Assembly: GCA_001643675.2 (NCBI GenBank)
Contig: LSRY02000014.1
Span: forward strand, 870,501-934,500
From: Monocercomonoides exilis
Taxonomy: Eukaryota; Preaxostyla; Oxymonadida; Polymastigidae
DNA length: 64,000 nt
Reading direction: 5' to 3'
Both the position numbers and the translations under genes were made by a program. Below, one piece after another: positions 31,301 through 40,209 of the stretch. Positions within the stretch are counted from its first letter, which is position 1. Every line of letters starts with the position of its first letter. Below the pieces are notes generated by a model. That model was not told the origin of the DNA, searched no databases, and saw nothing but the letters and a program-made list of their open reading frames with translations.

Positions 31301-32032
31301 TTTTAAAACTCTTCCAGTATTATTTGATCTAATTAGTGCAACAATTCGAAATGCAAGTGCCATCCAAGGCGAACGGATGACTTCAACATTCAATGAGCGA
31401 AGGCCATAAGCACTGAAATTATGAGCATTAAACACAAGATTGTATGCTTGAAATTCAGCTTCATTAGGACAAGTTATTCCTTGAAGATGAAGATCTTGAT
31501 AAAACTCTTCAAGAGAGATCAAGCATTTTTCCAATTGCTCATTATTTTGTGCAACATCAAAATATGGATCATATGCGCACTCATGATAAGATAATATGTG
31601 AAATCTAGCACATTGCTCATAAATTTCGACCATTTCAGTGTTCAAAATCCCTTGAACACTAAAATCTTTTCTAATAGCTCTCATTCTATCTCTGATAAAT
31701 GCATGCACTGTTGAAAACGGAACATCTGTTCGATTTATGATGGATGCCAGCAAGTATTCAGCTGTCTGTTTCAAAATAACTGGTGGTCTGACATCAATCG
31801 GGTCAGGGTTCTTATCTGCTGCAGCACGTTTAAATTTCTTTACGAATAATGATGGATTTGGCTCCATTTGTCCAGTAGCTGGATTTTCTGTTTTTTCAAA
31901 TATGTCAACATCTTTGCTAATAATTCTATCTTCTATTTGACGCTGGCTGCACATCTGCATGCAAACTCCGACCAAGTTCTTCTTTCCAGAATCAAAGCTC
32001 ATTGAATTGTCTGCCGAGAAGTCGGAGTCCAT
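25343..32032 (-). CDS. Sac3/GANP-family protein (TREX-2 mRNA export scaffold)
   Basis: 2229 residues without introns. The N-terminal Sac3/GANP domain (about residues 20-300) opens with LVGVCMQMCSQRQIEDRI and includes VRPPVILKQTAEYLL, the MVEIYEQCARFHILSYHE segment and LKLIKGENGTNINYLFSCLLFRQI, all characteristic of the family that scaffolds TREX-2 at the nuclear pore. Residues about 370-900 are Ser/Thr/Pro-rich with repeated NPF/NPFM/NPFLG motifs, as in the FG-like region of vertebrate GANP. A basic, helical stretch (about 910-1000, with KKFEEKQAEQQKSAKKQIAL) follows. The rest is long, Ser-rich and not recognised. It contains a possible nuclear-localisation block MLKKRKRAREECDELRE. The start is the first ATG. 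The protein is much longer than yeast Sac3 and nearer to GANP. It is divergent from CSE1 across 109 bp. Confidence 0.92.
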   Translation of the reverse strand: MDSDFSADNSMSFDSGKKNLVGVCMQMCSQRQIEDRIISKDVDIFEKTENPATGQMEPNPSLFVKKFKRAAADKNPDPIDVRPPVILKQTAEYLLASIINRTDVPFSTVHAFIRDRMRAIRKDFSVQGILNTEMVEIYEQCARFHILSYHECAYDPYFDVAQNNEQLEKCLISLEEFYQDLHLQGITCPNEAEFQAYNLVFNAHNFSAYGLRSLNVEVIRSPWMALAFRIVALIRSNNTGRVLKLIKGENGTNINYLFSCLLFRQIKTFRQVVWDTVVMQSCQRGAKWRVGELREIMLLSNDEEVLELAEKNQFLVEDGPNSSDVSMKVVHFPPITAASQKIPLTLGSPQRIDAISNKRGSLTTEQIVRGALTASGIGSAAGMSLQSGFTAPSSSSIEHTVTAREAKKDSISLFTATPLGSILRPSGLSASSASSTATSASAHFPKPTEKPFPSNEPLLPSSNPFSFTDTTKKQQPQKPQNPFMIALNSSSNEKLENNTEKSIFASIFSTPSSKGPLPSTSIPTTPTALSGFPQSSPISSSSLLPQSGANPLASADNPFMSLPAKHTSDSLKPSFTSFDNLPKKDFPNLSTGLQSALSTAPQKEETAKGAQTSLTPTTNVFTTPTTSAAANPFLKNNTTPFTNTLSNSATSAPSTTESKTPEFNIFSSFFNNNPSPAVSSSPSTQPSSAVPSQAETKTPSKSDVQVLLSEKVAPLTTAAGDNTFIKITAVPHPAATNPVIFAPISEPPKPSFPSTVFESSEKKEESKSEEKEKADNAIDALDNLPGFNFIREIDADAEQDQLSDDIMLSQTPTPIPIPPETPPTLFPSPFTTQPATAEKTVQKSPFNPFLGGEAAAQSTPSVENPFAVGVSKATDFLQQTPSNLHLFPANQWMDAKTELKTNENKGTECLVFPSNSTNAMTAEKKDEKSKVELSSISSKDEGNEMAEEEEAQKRESLKKFEEKQAEQQKSAKKQIALHRRTFNEKCICMLYFTRWKKNVRARIYSSIQDRSKQSFLAPVESVEIERVRKDFAEAEKANQNGKSNETPALLAMFAMSSTATAVAYLNQIASRASSTPYLTEHSFPQMVVDVLRGCSLMKMKKSISSLNTDALVTSRSSFFSLHIFSPVAAPFAGNKLNTATFSGWMSNIVRFIMSAASTSATDTNLQSNSSSQSDSIPSRILKEIEVQPNCNVLYSASNSTSPQTALSSLIILPPLPLSFVSQFSALLRQLSIPSLSNTANPLANASLSSFPYSSSRFFNADAFALSLSQLTESLTQYIREADSVLSFLQSQQFQLHTPLPVLFVASLLQEEYNGNKNAIPFQSEASSLHQSLLSFVSSDEHSPLYTASFHNSSLPIHPLSLLYAILHIAIRNVLQSTSFTLLIHNPFYSTSSSFSTSRSESLLSRLSLPVDESIQIPAEQFIFSDLESLIQKIVHATAVPTTRAFSVEYSKQMSKCQLIPHHNISFTHSFAPFLVSLYPLLSSSFPLFFKTMTKHLCSTHKSDSTSPLLSSFYQATSANNRLSSSAHSQSLISLNGGYALSLCLLLWNAFATHISSSISEFNAQNIPNLSEASVHHKMLALFYSSFLSSSDCSTIFASSSPSSPNQGSHPTSDCEVEFSSSSSLSFMPFASLVASSLFPVCGAEQKSIPQIPLLSCLLAAIPSPHLIYSHIKAFFTCNKTSILLLLKGSLSIFPNSSHPFTDAATVLVVLCLSSFIHQHVFLTQLPWKRQYGELFFEAPEFEPLTEKQKKRHRKTKNDTSSSSLNAPDASIGAESVASETSLISPAPSSNFACAVNKQLRKFMGYDGDYGESGSIEYVEETSYDLSKVRKDNSSCDPLQSSAKQNAIASLPDDSILQLDIKLFELADEHLPKIFNKVMAESTSRQKQKRTLEHRYKLVKKSLLVEDHDETDENVRFGKDKEPESSNIDESTSSAFRQLHWIIQKSIASLPFKFFKDSMFCLSEVLLERVTPIPYLVLLWTSKSTQPMNAVAQSVSERCSQLVPIVVNESVNCTSLASSVALLVFSSYHKEKQKENRLSRFSRRETEINEKYVNLMRMKQLADLANVVMLKKRKRAREECDELREDENEDEDETDDSKLIRTSSKRMKTSSYGSSEIFDASNSKITEDEKAFAEHLRLLVTETHNANYENSALGVGKRSFWSPWETEANKEEEFVERLKRMAAIPEANISNCQSADNQSFPNDNNNESVSMDLDEENTELLLEHSLLTCS

Positions 32033-32141
32033 GTATGATTTTCTTCCTTTGTCTTGAAAATTGAAAAAAAAGAAATGATCAACTCATTACCCACTATTTA
32101 GATTTCAAAATATTGATTTATTTCTATTGACATTTTGGTGA
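32033..32141. promoter_or_regulatory. Bidirectional promoter between Sac3/GANP and CSE1
   Basis: Only 109 bp separate the two divergent start codons, so promoter elements of both genes must lie here or in the transcribed regions. The sequence is AT-rich without a clear TATA box. The call comes from arrangement only. Confidence 0.5.
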
Positions 32142-35100
32142 ATGCAAAGAACTTTAGCTGAATCTTTAACCTTGGCTGCATCACAAAATTATAACGAGCT
32201 CCAAGAAGGTTGGATATACAGCGTTTTTATTGCTGCTTTGTAAGCTTTTATTTGTTTTAGGAACTCGTTCTCTTCAATACTTTGAGACTATTCCCGGATA
32301 TCCACTGGAATTGTTGAAATTGTTGGTAACAATGACCCCTTCTACTAACGCATATGAAACGACCGTGATCCAGTACAAAAATTTTATCATCAAGCATTGG
32401 GATGATGTGTGCAGTTTTCACTCTGGATTTCATTTGATTAACATCATCAACGAACTTCGTTTGCTTTAAAACATTTCATGAATATGTTAGGTGAAAAGTC
32501 AGCATCTTTTGAGCGAAGAAATGCGTGATAACATCAAAAGTGCAATGGTTCAGCTGTATTTTTCGTCAAATGACAGATGCAGAAAATATTTAATAGTTGC
32601 TGCTCGATGCATTAGTGAAAAGGATTTACCCCGTTTTTGGCCGTCATTTTTTGATGTATGTTGCTTTGAATTATTTTAAATGAAATGCGATCAAACATTT
32701 AAATTGTTCAGGATATAAAACCATATCTGAATGGAGAAAACATCGATCAAAAAGCAAATGCCTTTAATTTTTTGCATAAGTGCATGAAAAAGTATATCTT
32801 ATTGATTTCAGTAAAAAACTGCATGATTTTTTTTTCTTGTTAAATGAATTTTGTTCTTTAGATACAGATATTCTTATGCAAACAAAGAAGTGATGGAGGA
32901 ACTTATTTACATTCTACAACAAATCGATAACTTGATGATGACAACGTTCCAAGTTTGAATTTTAAAAATGAGATCATATTGAATGTTTTTTTTTTTTTCA
33001 TTCAATTCCAATTAAATACCTCTCTTACAGACATGCGTTGGACAGCTTCAAAGCTGTGCAACTGATACTGTGATGTTCACAAAGATGTTTAAAATTATTC
33101 TTCCTATCACCCAGCTTTTCCACACGCTTATCACTCACGATATTCCACAATTATTCTCTGATCATCTTTCAAAATGGATTGACAATTTTTCATTGATTCT
33201 TCAAGTTGACTCAAATGCTCAAACTGCAGAAGTATGTACATTTTCATGACGAATGCTTTTATATTTTTATTTATTTATTTAATTTTTCTTTTGAAAATGG
33301 ATGCGAATGAATATTTTTCAATTCTAGACACTTCTTCCAGAGAAAGCTTCAGTTATTGTTAAGACACAAACTGAAGTGATTGACACTCTTATTCTTTTGG
33401 TGGACAGATACCAGAAGGATATCCAAAACAATGTCCCAAGTTTGACAGGACTGATTTGGCGTTTGAAAGGCTCGCTGAGCGATAATGATGTCAAAAAGGA
33501 AAAGGTTTGTATTTCAATCTTTTACTGGCATTCAAGCATTATGTTTCATTACCCAACTTTTTTCTTTAATCTCCATCTTATAATGAAAATTTCACTATTG
33601 TTTTCATGCCAAACCTTGTCCCTCATTAATCCTATTAAAATAAATCACATATACATTTCAATTTCAATTCTCTCCATTTCATCGAATGAAACACTTTCTT
33701 TTAGCTCGCTGTGAATGCTCTTCGCTTTTTGGTTTCTTGTGCTGTGGGGCAATTCAGCGTCATTTTCAGAAATACAGACATCATCACTCAGATATTTAGA
33801 GACATTATTATTCCTAATCTTGCCATTGCTGGTTTGCTTATTTTCGAAAAGCTGTTCAAATTAGTTGTTTTATTTGCATATTTTGTTCATCTTTATTTAT
33901 TTATTTAAACTCCTCTTTAAAACACACTCATTTATTCAAACATACACGAAATTTGCATTCCAGAGCTCGAGCTGAATGACTTTGTCTACAACCCGCTGAA
34001 CTTTGTCGCACTTGATTTGGAGACGTGGGCAGAGCTGCGTTCAAAGCGCTATGTTTGTGTCGATCTCCTGCGAGCACTGATGAATGTCAGCCAGCAGTGG
34101 GCCAAAGAGACACAGACTGACTTTGTGTTGGACTTGGTGGTGAAGGAAGTGACTAGCCTGACCGAGGCATATGCAGCTGACCCGATCAACAGGTGGAGCT
34201 CAAAAGTGGCTGCAATCTTGCTGCTTTCTGCGTTTTGTGCAAAGGCTTGTTATTTTGATGCAATTTAATTTAATCTTATTTCTATTTATGGATTTAAATT
34301 TTTCATTTCATTTCATTCTAATGCATGTAAATTTTGCATATATTTTATTTTAGACTCATTCATTCACCCGTGGAGTATCACAGGTGAACCATCTGAATGT
34401 TGTGCATGGATTTATTGCACAGCACATTCTGCCAGCTTTGACAACTCCACTCGAGCAGAGGCCAGCAGATGCTCCTGCAATCACAAGCGAGCAGCTGATT
34501 CGACTGCAGCTTGTTCGCTCACAGGAAATAAAGTTCCTGTTTTTCTTCAGAGAATGGGTGTGTTGCTGTTGGATTTGTTTTTGGTTTTGATTCAATTAGA
34601 AACATATTGCTATTGGTGCATGGTTATTCTATTTGTGAATGAAATTTCTTACCATTTTTTTTTTTTTTTGATTTTTGTTTATTTTGTTGGCATTTTGTTT
34701 TGATGGGAAATTTTCTAATTTCTATGTTTTACCAAATGTTTATATATATTCTAAATAACAGCTTCCTCCAGACCAATACACAAATGTGCTGCAAATTCTT
34801 ATTCAGAACTGTCTTGTCTCTCCACATGTTGTCATCCACACTTATGCTGCATGCACAATCGAAAAGATTCTCCTTTTAAGAAGCAAAAATGGATTAATGT
34901 TTGAATTGGCACATTATTTTCGGCTTTAAGTTCTCATTTTGTGTTTTAAATACTTGGTTGCTTATCTGTCATTTTGATATGAATATCTTTTTTAGAATAA
35001 AACGAGAAACACTGCATGGGATATTGCCAACCTTGCTCGATTTGATGTTTCGCTGGATCCACCCAGAAGGCGGAGAGGACAACGAGTATGTGATGAAGGC

Positions 35101-37228
35101 ACTCTCAACAGTCATCAACCAGTCGCGCTCGCTGATTGTGGAGAAGGCTGGTGTTGTTCTGGACTCTCTCTCTGCTATTCTGTCTCGCGTGATGCAAGCG
35201 CCGCAGAAGCCTCGTTTCAATCACTTCATGTTTGAGGCATTAGGTGTGCTATTGATTGGAGTTGCAGATATTTAATCAATCATTTGCACTTTTTGTTGTT
35301 ATCTTTTATTTATTTCTATCTTTGAATGAATACATTTTCCCAACAACATCCATATTCTTCATTGTATTAGCTGCGCTTATCCGCAATGTCTGCCTGGAAA
35401 ACGCGTCGAGGGTGAACATATTCACCGAAAAACTGACGCCTTCCTTTGGCTTCATTCTCAGCAAAGTTCCAGTGAAAACACCGTCTACTGCTCCTGGCGC
35501 TACGGGTGCAGCAACCCCTGCCACTGGCACAGCAGCTGAAAGCACGACTCTGAAAGTGCCAGAGTTTGTGCCGTATGTTGTGCAGCTGTTCTGCCTGATC
35601 GTCCGCTTTGATGTGACCATCACACCAACGCTGAGCTCTCTTATCACTCTTTTCCTCAATCAGCAGATGTGGGAGTATGAAGGATACATCCCACCTCTCA
35701 CTAGACTTCTCTCTATCGTCACAAGCAAGGTTTGATTGGTTGTATTTAATGGAATAATTATTTTGTTTATTTATCTTTGCTTTCATAAACAATCAATTTT
35801 AATTTTAAATATTTTCTAATTGCATTACATGATACTTTGTTAACTTCATCCAACAGTTTTCATCCTACTTTTTCAATCCACAAGATCCTAAACTCCAAGA
35901 GACCCCTCTCTCTGGCCAATCAACAGCTGAGCAATTTGTTAACCCAATCATTCAGATTGTTAACAAACTTATTCAATCTCCTTCACAAGATCTGTATGCA
36001 TTCCAGCTGCTGGATGCATTGACCAAGACACTCTCAACGCCTCTCTCTGCTGCTCTCCCAGGCGCTTCATCATCCACAATGCCATCAACTGGCATACTTC
36101 CTTCTGCTCCAGGCACCTCTGCCTCTGCCTCCAGCGGAGCAACAGACCACGCAACAAAGCTTGAAAAAATGCGCCCGTTTGTGCCGGGAAAGCCAGACGA
36201 GAATCCGCTCTTCCACAAGCTGGTCTCGCCACACATGGTGGGCATCTGCAGAGTGTTGTTGTCGAGATTCAAGAAGGTGACACCAACAAGGCTGTTGGGA
36301 CGCACTGCCCAATGGATTGGGCTGCTGATGTACAGAAGAGGCATCCAATACCCGATTGATTTGTTTGAGGCTGCACAACCTGGGTTTGTTTTATTTGTAT
36401 TTGTTGCTTCTTTGTTAATTTTTTGTTCGATTCACAATGCATTTTAATGTTTATAACTTTTTCTACTGATAATTACTGTGAAATATGTTTTTTTTTTAAA
36501 TTTCCTTTTATTAAAATAGATCTTTCATGTTAGTTCTTCAGCAATGGGTTGATAAAGCTAACTCCTTCCAAAATCATTTCGAAATTAAATGCAGCGTTTA
36601 TGGTCTTCTGTGCTTGATGACAGAATATCCAGTTATGATGCAGCAGCTTGCTTTATGGTATATTGCTTTTCTATCATTATGCAAATATCAATAATCTCTA
36701 TTTCTATTTTCATTTTTTCATTTTTCATTTTTTTATTTTATTTTATTTTATTTTATTTCATTTTAATATTTCATTTTTTATCATTTTTAATAGGGATAAA
36801 ATATTTAATTCCTGCTATTCCATTTTCAATGTCGATCAAATGCCTATTTGGAATCTCGATACACTTGAAGAAGAAGAAGAAGAAGAAACTGTTTGCTTTT
36901 TCTGTTTTTGTTGAAACCTCATTTTATTTATCCCTTATTTTAATGAATTTATTTATTTGTTCAGAAAATGCAAAAGGGTTATGATGTTCCATATTCTCCT
37001 CTTGTATTCGCAAAGACACGTGATGATCGCATGATTGATCCAATGCCTTGTTTTGCTCCAGTTCGGACATGCTTTGCACTTAAGATTCAAGCTTTTCTCT
37101 TAGCAAATCCTCAATTCGCCCAGACAATTTATCCACAGACCCAACAAAACATACAAAAATTGTTGCAGGATTGCAATCTCGTGCCAAAAACAGCTGCTCC
37201 TGCAACTGCTCCAACAACAATGCAATAG
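32142..37228 (+). CDS. CSE1: CSE1/CAS exportin-2 (importin-alpha re-exporter), 17 exons
   Basis: Karyopherin that returns importin-alpha to the cytoplasm with RanGTP. Exons: 32142-32208, 32261-32406, 32491-32655, 32712-32791, 32862-32952, 33031-33231, 33328-33504, 33705-33831, 33964-34244, 34354-34557, 34762-34898, 34996-35243, 35371-35729, 35857-36383, 36520-36657, 36794-36890 and 36965-37228. All are in phase, giving 1102 residues. Diagnostic segments are the N-terminal importin-beta-like repeats (IIKHWDDVKSQHLL, ARCISEKDLPRFWPSFFD), WAELRSKRYVCVDLLRALMN, VVIHTYAACTIEKILLL, EDNEYVMKALSTVI and FNHFMFEALAALIRNVC. It is longer than the usual 970 or so because of a Pro/Thr/Ala insertion in exon 13, a second insertion in exon 14, and a Glu run in exon 16. 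Intron 9 appears to start GC rather than GT. Confidence 0.92.
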
Positions 37229-38048
37229 AAAAATTTCGCTTCACTTCTTTTCAAATAACTTTTTTTTTAATTAAAATAAAATCCAATATATTATGTTAAA
37301 AGATTGAACACTTCAATTTGTTTATGCGTTAGATTGATATGTTGTTTTGCTTATGATATGTTCTTTATACTTTTTAACAAAATCCAATTATTTGCAGCAG
37401 GACAACCTTTAATAATGAAGAACTGATTCTAATCATTCAATCATGAAGAACAATGTTCTTTAACGATTGTTAAAAACACTACTTGTACAAAACAATCAGC
37501 ATCATATTTTTATTCAGATCTTTCTCTTTTTCCTGATGAAATTAACCAAAGGGCATGACTTTTAACAAAAACAAGATTTTCAATTTTTCTTTTGTTTTTG
37601 GCTTATTTTCAGGAGAAAAAATGAAAAATGAAAATAAATCTCGAACAGCAACAAAAATGAAAAAGACAGAAAAAGAAAAAAAATATTAACGAAAAACTAT
37701 AACTAACATTACACTCGTTAAAAACAAAAAAACAAAAACAAAAACAAATTTTAATTAAAATTGTAAAAAGAAAATAAATAAATAAATAAATAAATATTTT
37801 GGCATCTTTCATTTCCCGAAAAATAAAAACATCAACATAAAAATAAGGAACTGATAAAATATCTATATTGTGAAGGGAAATAAAAATAACTAAATAAATA
37901 ATATAGGCGCTGCCAAATAAAAAACTAAAAATTCATTAAATATTGAATAATGATAGTGAATTTGATTCGAAATGTAACTGAAACTTGGAAACACAAATTG
38001 TAAAAAATAGTGAAAAATAAATTATCTGACAATCGGGCAAAATAATGA
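37229..38048. other. Intergenic between two converging genes
   Basis: About 820 bp, AT-rich, holding the 3' ends of CSE1 and of the surface-protein gene. It includes an (AAAAC)n-like stretch near 37718-37745 and an (AAAT)n microsatellite at about 37772-37796. No gene seen. Confidence 0.6.
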
Positions 38049-40037
38049 TCACTGAATAAATTCTATTCGATTGGATTCAGTAGGCGCATTTTCGTTAGGT
38101 AAATTGTTTAAATACGAAGCGACGCCAGGAGAAGGAGGGTCAGGTGTAGGAGGCCGATTGACACATTCATCTGTATCGCATTCTTCGTCCATAAGTTCGA
38201 TTGAAAATTCAGAGGTATCGTCAAAAATCCATTCAACATGTTGGCAACGAACAATCACCATCCTCACAATAAATACAATAAAAAACAAGGCAACACAGCA
38301 AACAATAGTTCCAACAAGAATATCCTTTGGATCGTCACTCACTGGGTCTGTATATTTATTCCCGCATTCTCCAGTAATCCAAAAGTCTTCCTTGTCATCA
38401 TCGCCTATACTAACCTTTGGACTCAAGCTGTTTGATTCACATTCATGACAAAGATCAGTGCATTGAATTAAATCCGCCCAATCAGAAACTGTAGCTATGT
38501 CATTTCCATGTTCGTTTGCGCTGTTTGAGAAAAACTTGCATCGCTCAAATTTCACACTTGCATATTTCGTTGGCTTGTAACTTAAAAATGATGCGCCTCC
38601 TCGGCCATTAAAAGCAGAACATCGAATAAAAGTGCATTCTTGCAAAAACACTAAGCCTTTTGATGATGTAAAGCAGATGCCTCCTCCACCATGGAAATTT
38701 TCCAAATATACTATTGAAGACTGCTCGTAAGCGCAATTTGTTCCAGGCGATGCCTGCGAATAACAGCCTGAACAGCAATTGAAAAATTTACAACTTTTGA
38801 AAAATGAAGTATTTTTAGTTGAGTATGCAGCAAATCCTCCTCCATTACCATTTTCTGTTGAGCATCTTTCAAAACTACAGTCTTCCAATTCATAATAATC
38901 TTTCGCGCATACCGCACCTCCGTCGTTAACAGCTTTACAATAACTGAATGAAGTTGCTTTTATTGAGAGCCTAATATTCTTTGAGTAGAATGAAACGCAA
39001 ATAGCCCCGCCGCATCCATCAAACGAATTTATACCGATTTCCTCTCGAAAATAAGTTTCATTTCCTTTATAGTCATGCTGAAATTTTTCTGGTTTGCAAC
39101 TACAATCTTCAAACAAGCAATTTTCAATTTTCAAACATCCATCTTCTCCTTCGATCGTTAAAGCACCTCCTTCTCCATAATGAGTAACATCAATAAAAGA
39201 ATCATGAATAAACGAAGAATTAACCCTATCTGTTTTGTGCTTTTTATATGCCCATTTACAATGCATAAACGAAGAATTGTATGAAGAATATGATTTACTT
39301 AACAATCCATGAACAAGTCCTCCATAAAATACATTGTCAATATATTGAAATGTGTTCGAATTCAAACAACAATCCACGGATCGTATCGCTGTTTTTTGTT
39401 CTGATGACCTTTGCTCCGGAGAACGATCAGAGTGCGTAAAATTATTAAAGTTGCAATTATAAATTAAAATTTTCTGTGTATTCTCGTTTTCAAATAAAGG
39501 ATAATTGCAGCCAATTATAAATGTTGATAAAGAAGTATCCTTTATCGAACTTATTCCTCCTCTTGCTTCATTTTGGATCAAAGCATTTGAAACTGTTAAA
39601 TATAATGAAAAAACAAATGAAATATTCTTGATTTCAGTAAACGCTCCATTTGCGGTGATAAATTTTTTCATCACAGTATTGACGCAAACTACACAATCCT
39701 TCATGGTTATTGCGCCATCAAAGCACATTTCCGCAATTGATTCTCTGGAACAATATAAGAAATCGATTGAAGAAATTGTTAATGTTGAATTCCATGTTTT
39801 CAACAATGATTTACAAGAATTTGCTGAGTTCCAAGACAACTGTGTTGGCAGCAACTTTTGCATTTGAAGTTTTGTATTCTCTGTAAAGATTGAGTGATAG
39901 TTTATCATCGATTGATGTTGAGAATATATTTGCTTTGCTTCGTTTACAAATCTTTGATCCAGTAACTCTTTGGGTGAAACAAACTGGTGTATTGCATTGG
40001 AAATCAGACTTAACACAAAAGAAATCAAATATAACAT
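38049..40037 (-). CDS. Surface membrane protein with right-handed beta-helix repeats
   Basis: 662 residues, intronless. An N-terminal signal peptide (about 1-16, MLYLISFVLSLISNA) is followed by a Cys-rich extracellular region. There, short strands recur with the pattern of polymorphic-membrane-protein/beta-helix repeats: GGALTIEG..CLKIENCLFEDC, GGAICVSF, NGGGFAAYSTKNTSFFKSCKF, GGGGICFTSSKGLVFLQECTF and GRGGASFLS. One membrane segment lies at about 570-595 (VGTIVCCVALFFIVFIV), followed by an acidic and Pro-rich tail of about 65 residues. It is therefore a type I membrane protein with the repeats outside. Such proteins form large families in oxymonads and trichomonads (family knowledge). Ligand and role are unknown. 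It is divergent from CFAP57 across 172 bp. Confidence 0.85.
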   Translation of the reverse strand: MLYLISFVLSLISNAIHQFVSPKELLDQRFVNEAKQIYSQHQSMINYHSIFTENTKLQMQKLLPTQLSWNSANSCKSLLKTWNSTLTISSIDFLYCSRESIAEMCFDGAITMKDCVVCVNTVMKKFITANGAFTEIKNISFVFSLYLTVSNALIQNEARGGISSIKDTSLSTFIIGCNYPLFENENTQKILIYNCNFNNFTHSDRSPEQRSSEQKTAIRSVDCCLNSNTFQYIDNVFYGGLVHGLLSKSYSSYNSSFMHCKWAYKKHKTDRVNSSFIHDSFIDVTHYGEGGALTIEGEDGCLKIENCLFEDCSCKPEKFQHDYKGNETYFREEIGINSFDGCGGAICVSFYSKNIRLSIKATSFSYCKAVNDGGAVCAKDYYELEDCSFERCSTENGNGGGFAAYSTKNTSFFKSCKFFNCCSGCYSQASPGTNCAYEQSSIVYLENFHGGGGICFTSSKGLVFLQECTFIRCSAFNGRGGASFLSYKPTKYASVKFERCKFFSNSANEHGNDIATVSDWADLIQCTDLCHECESNSLSPKVSIGDDDKEDFWITGECGNKYTDPVSDDPKDILVGTIVCCVALFFIVFIVRMVIVRCQHVEWIFDDTSEFSIELMDEECDTDECVNRPPTPDPPSPGVASYLNNLPNENAPTESNRIEFIQ

Positions 40038-40209
40038 AAAAACAATTCCTCTCGAATAATTTTGCCTACTATATTATGGCTTAGTTCTTTTTTTCTAAAT
40101 ATATTGTTTCTGTGTTGTAATGAATTGCACAAAATATTAACTTTAAAAATTACTATTTTTTTTAAAAATTATTAAAAACTAACCCATTTTAATTGTGAAA
40201 CCAGTTTAG

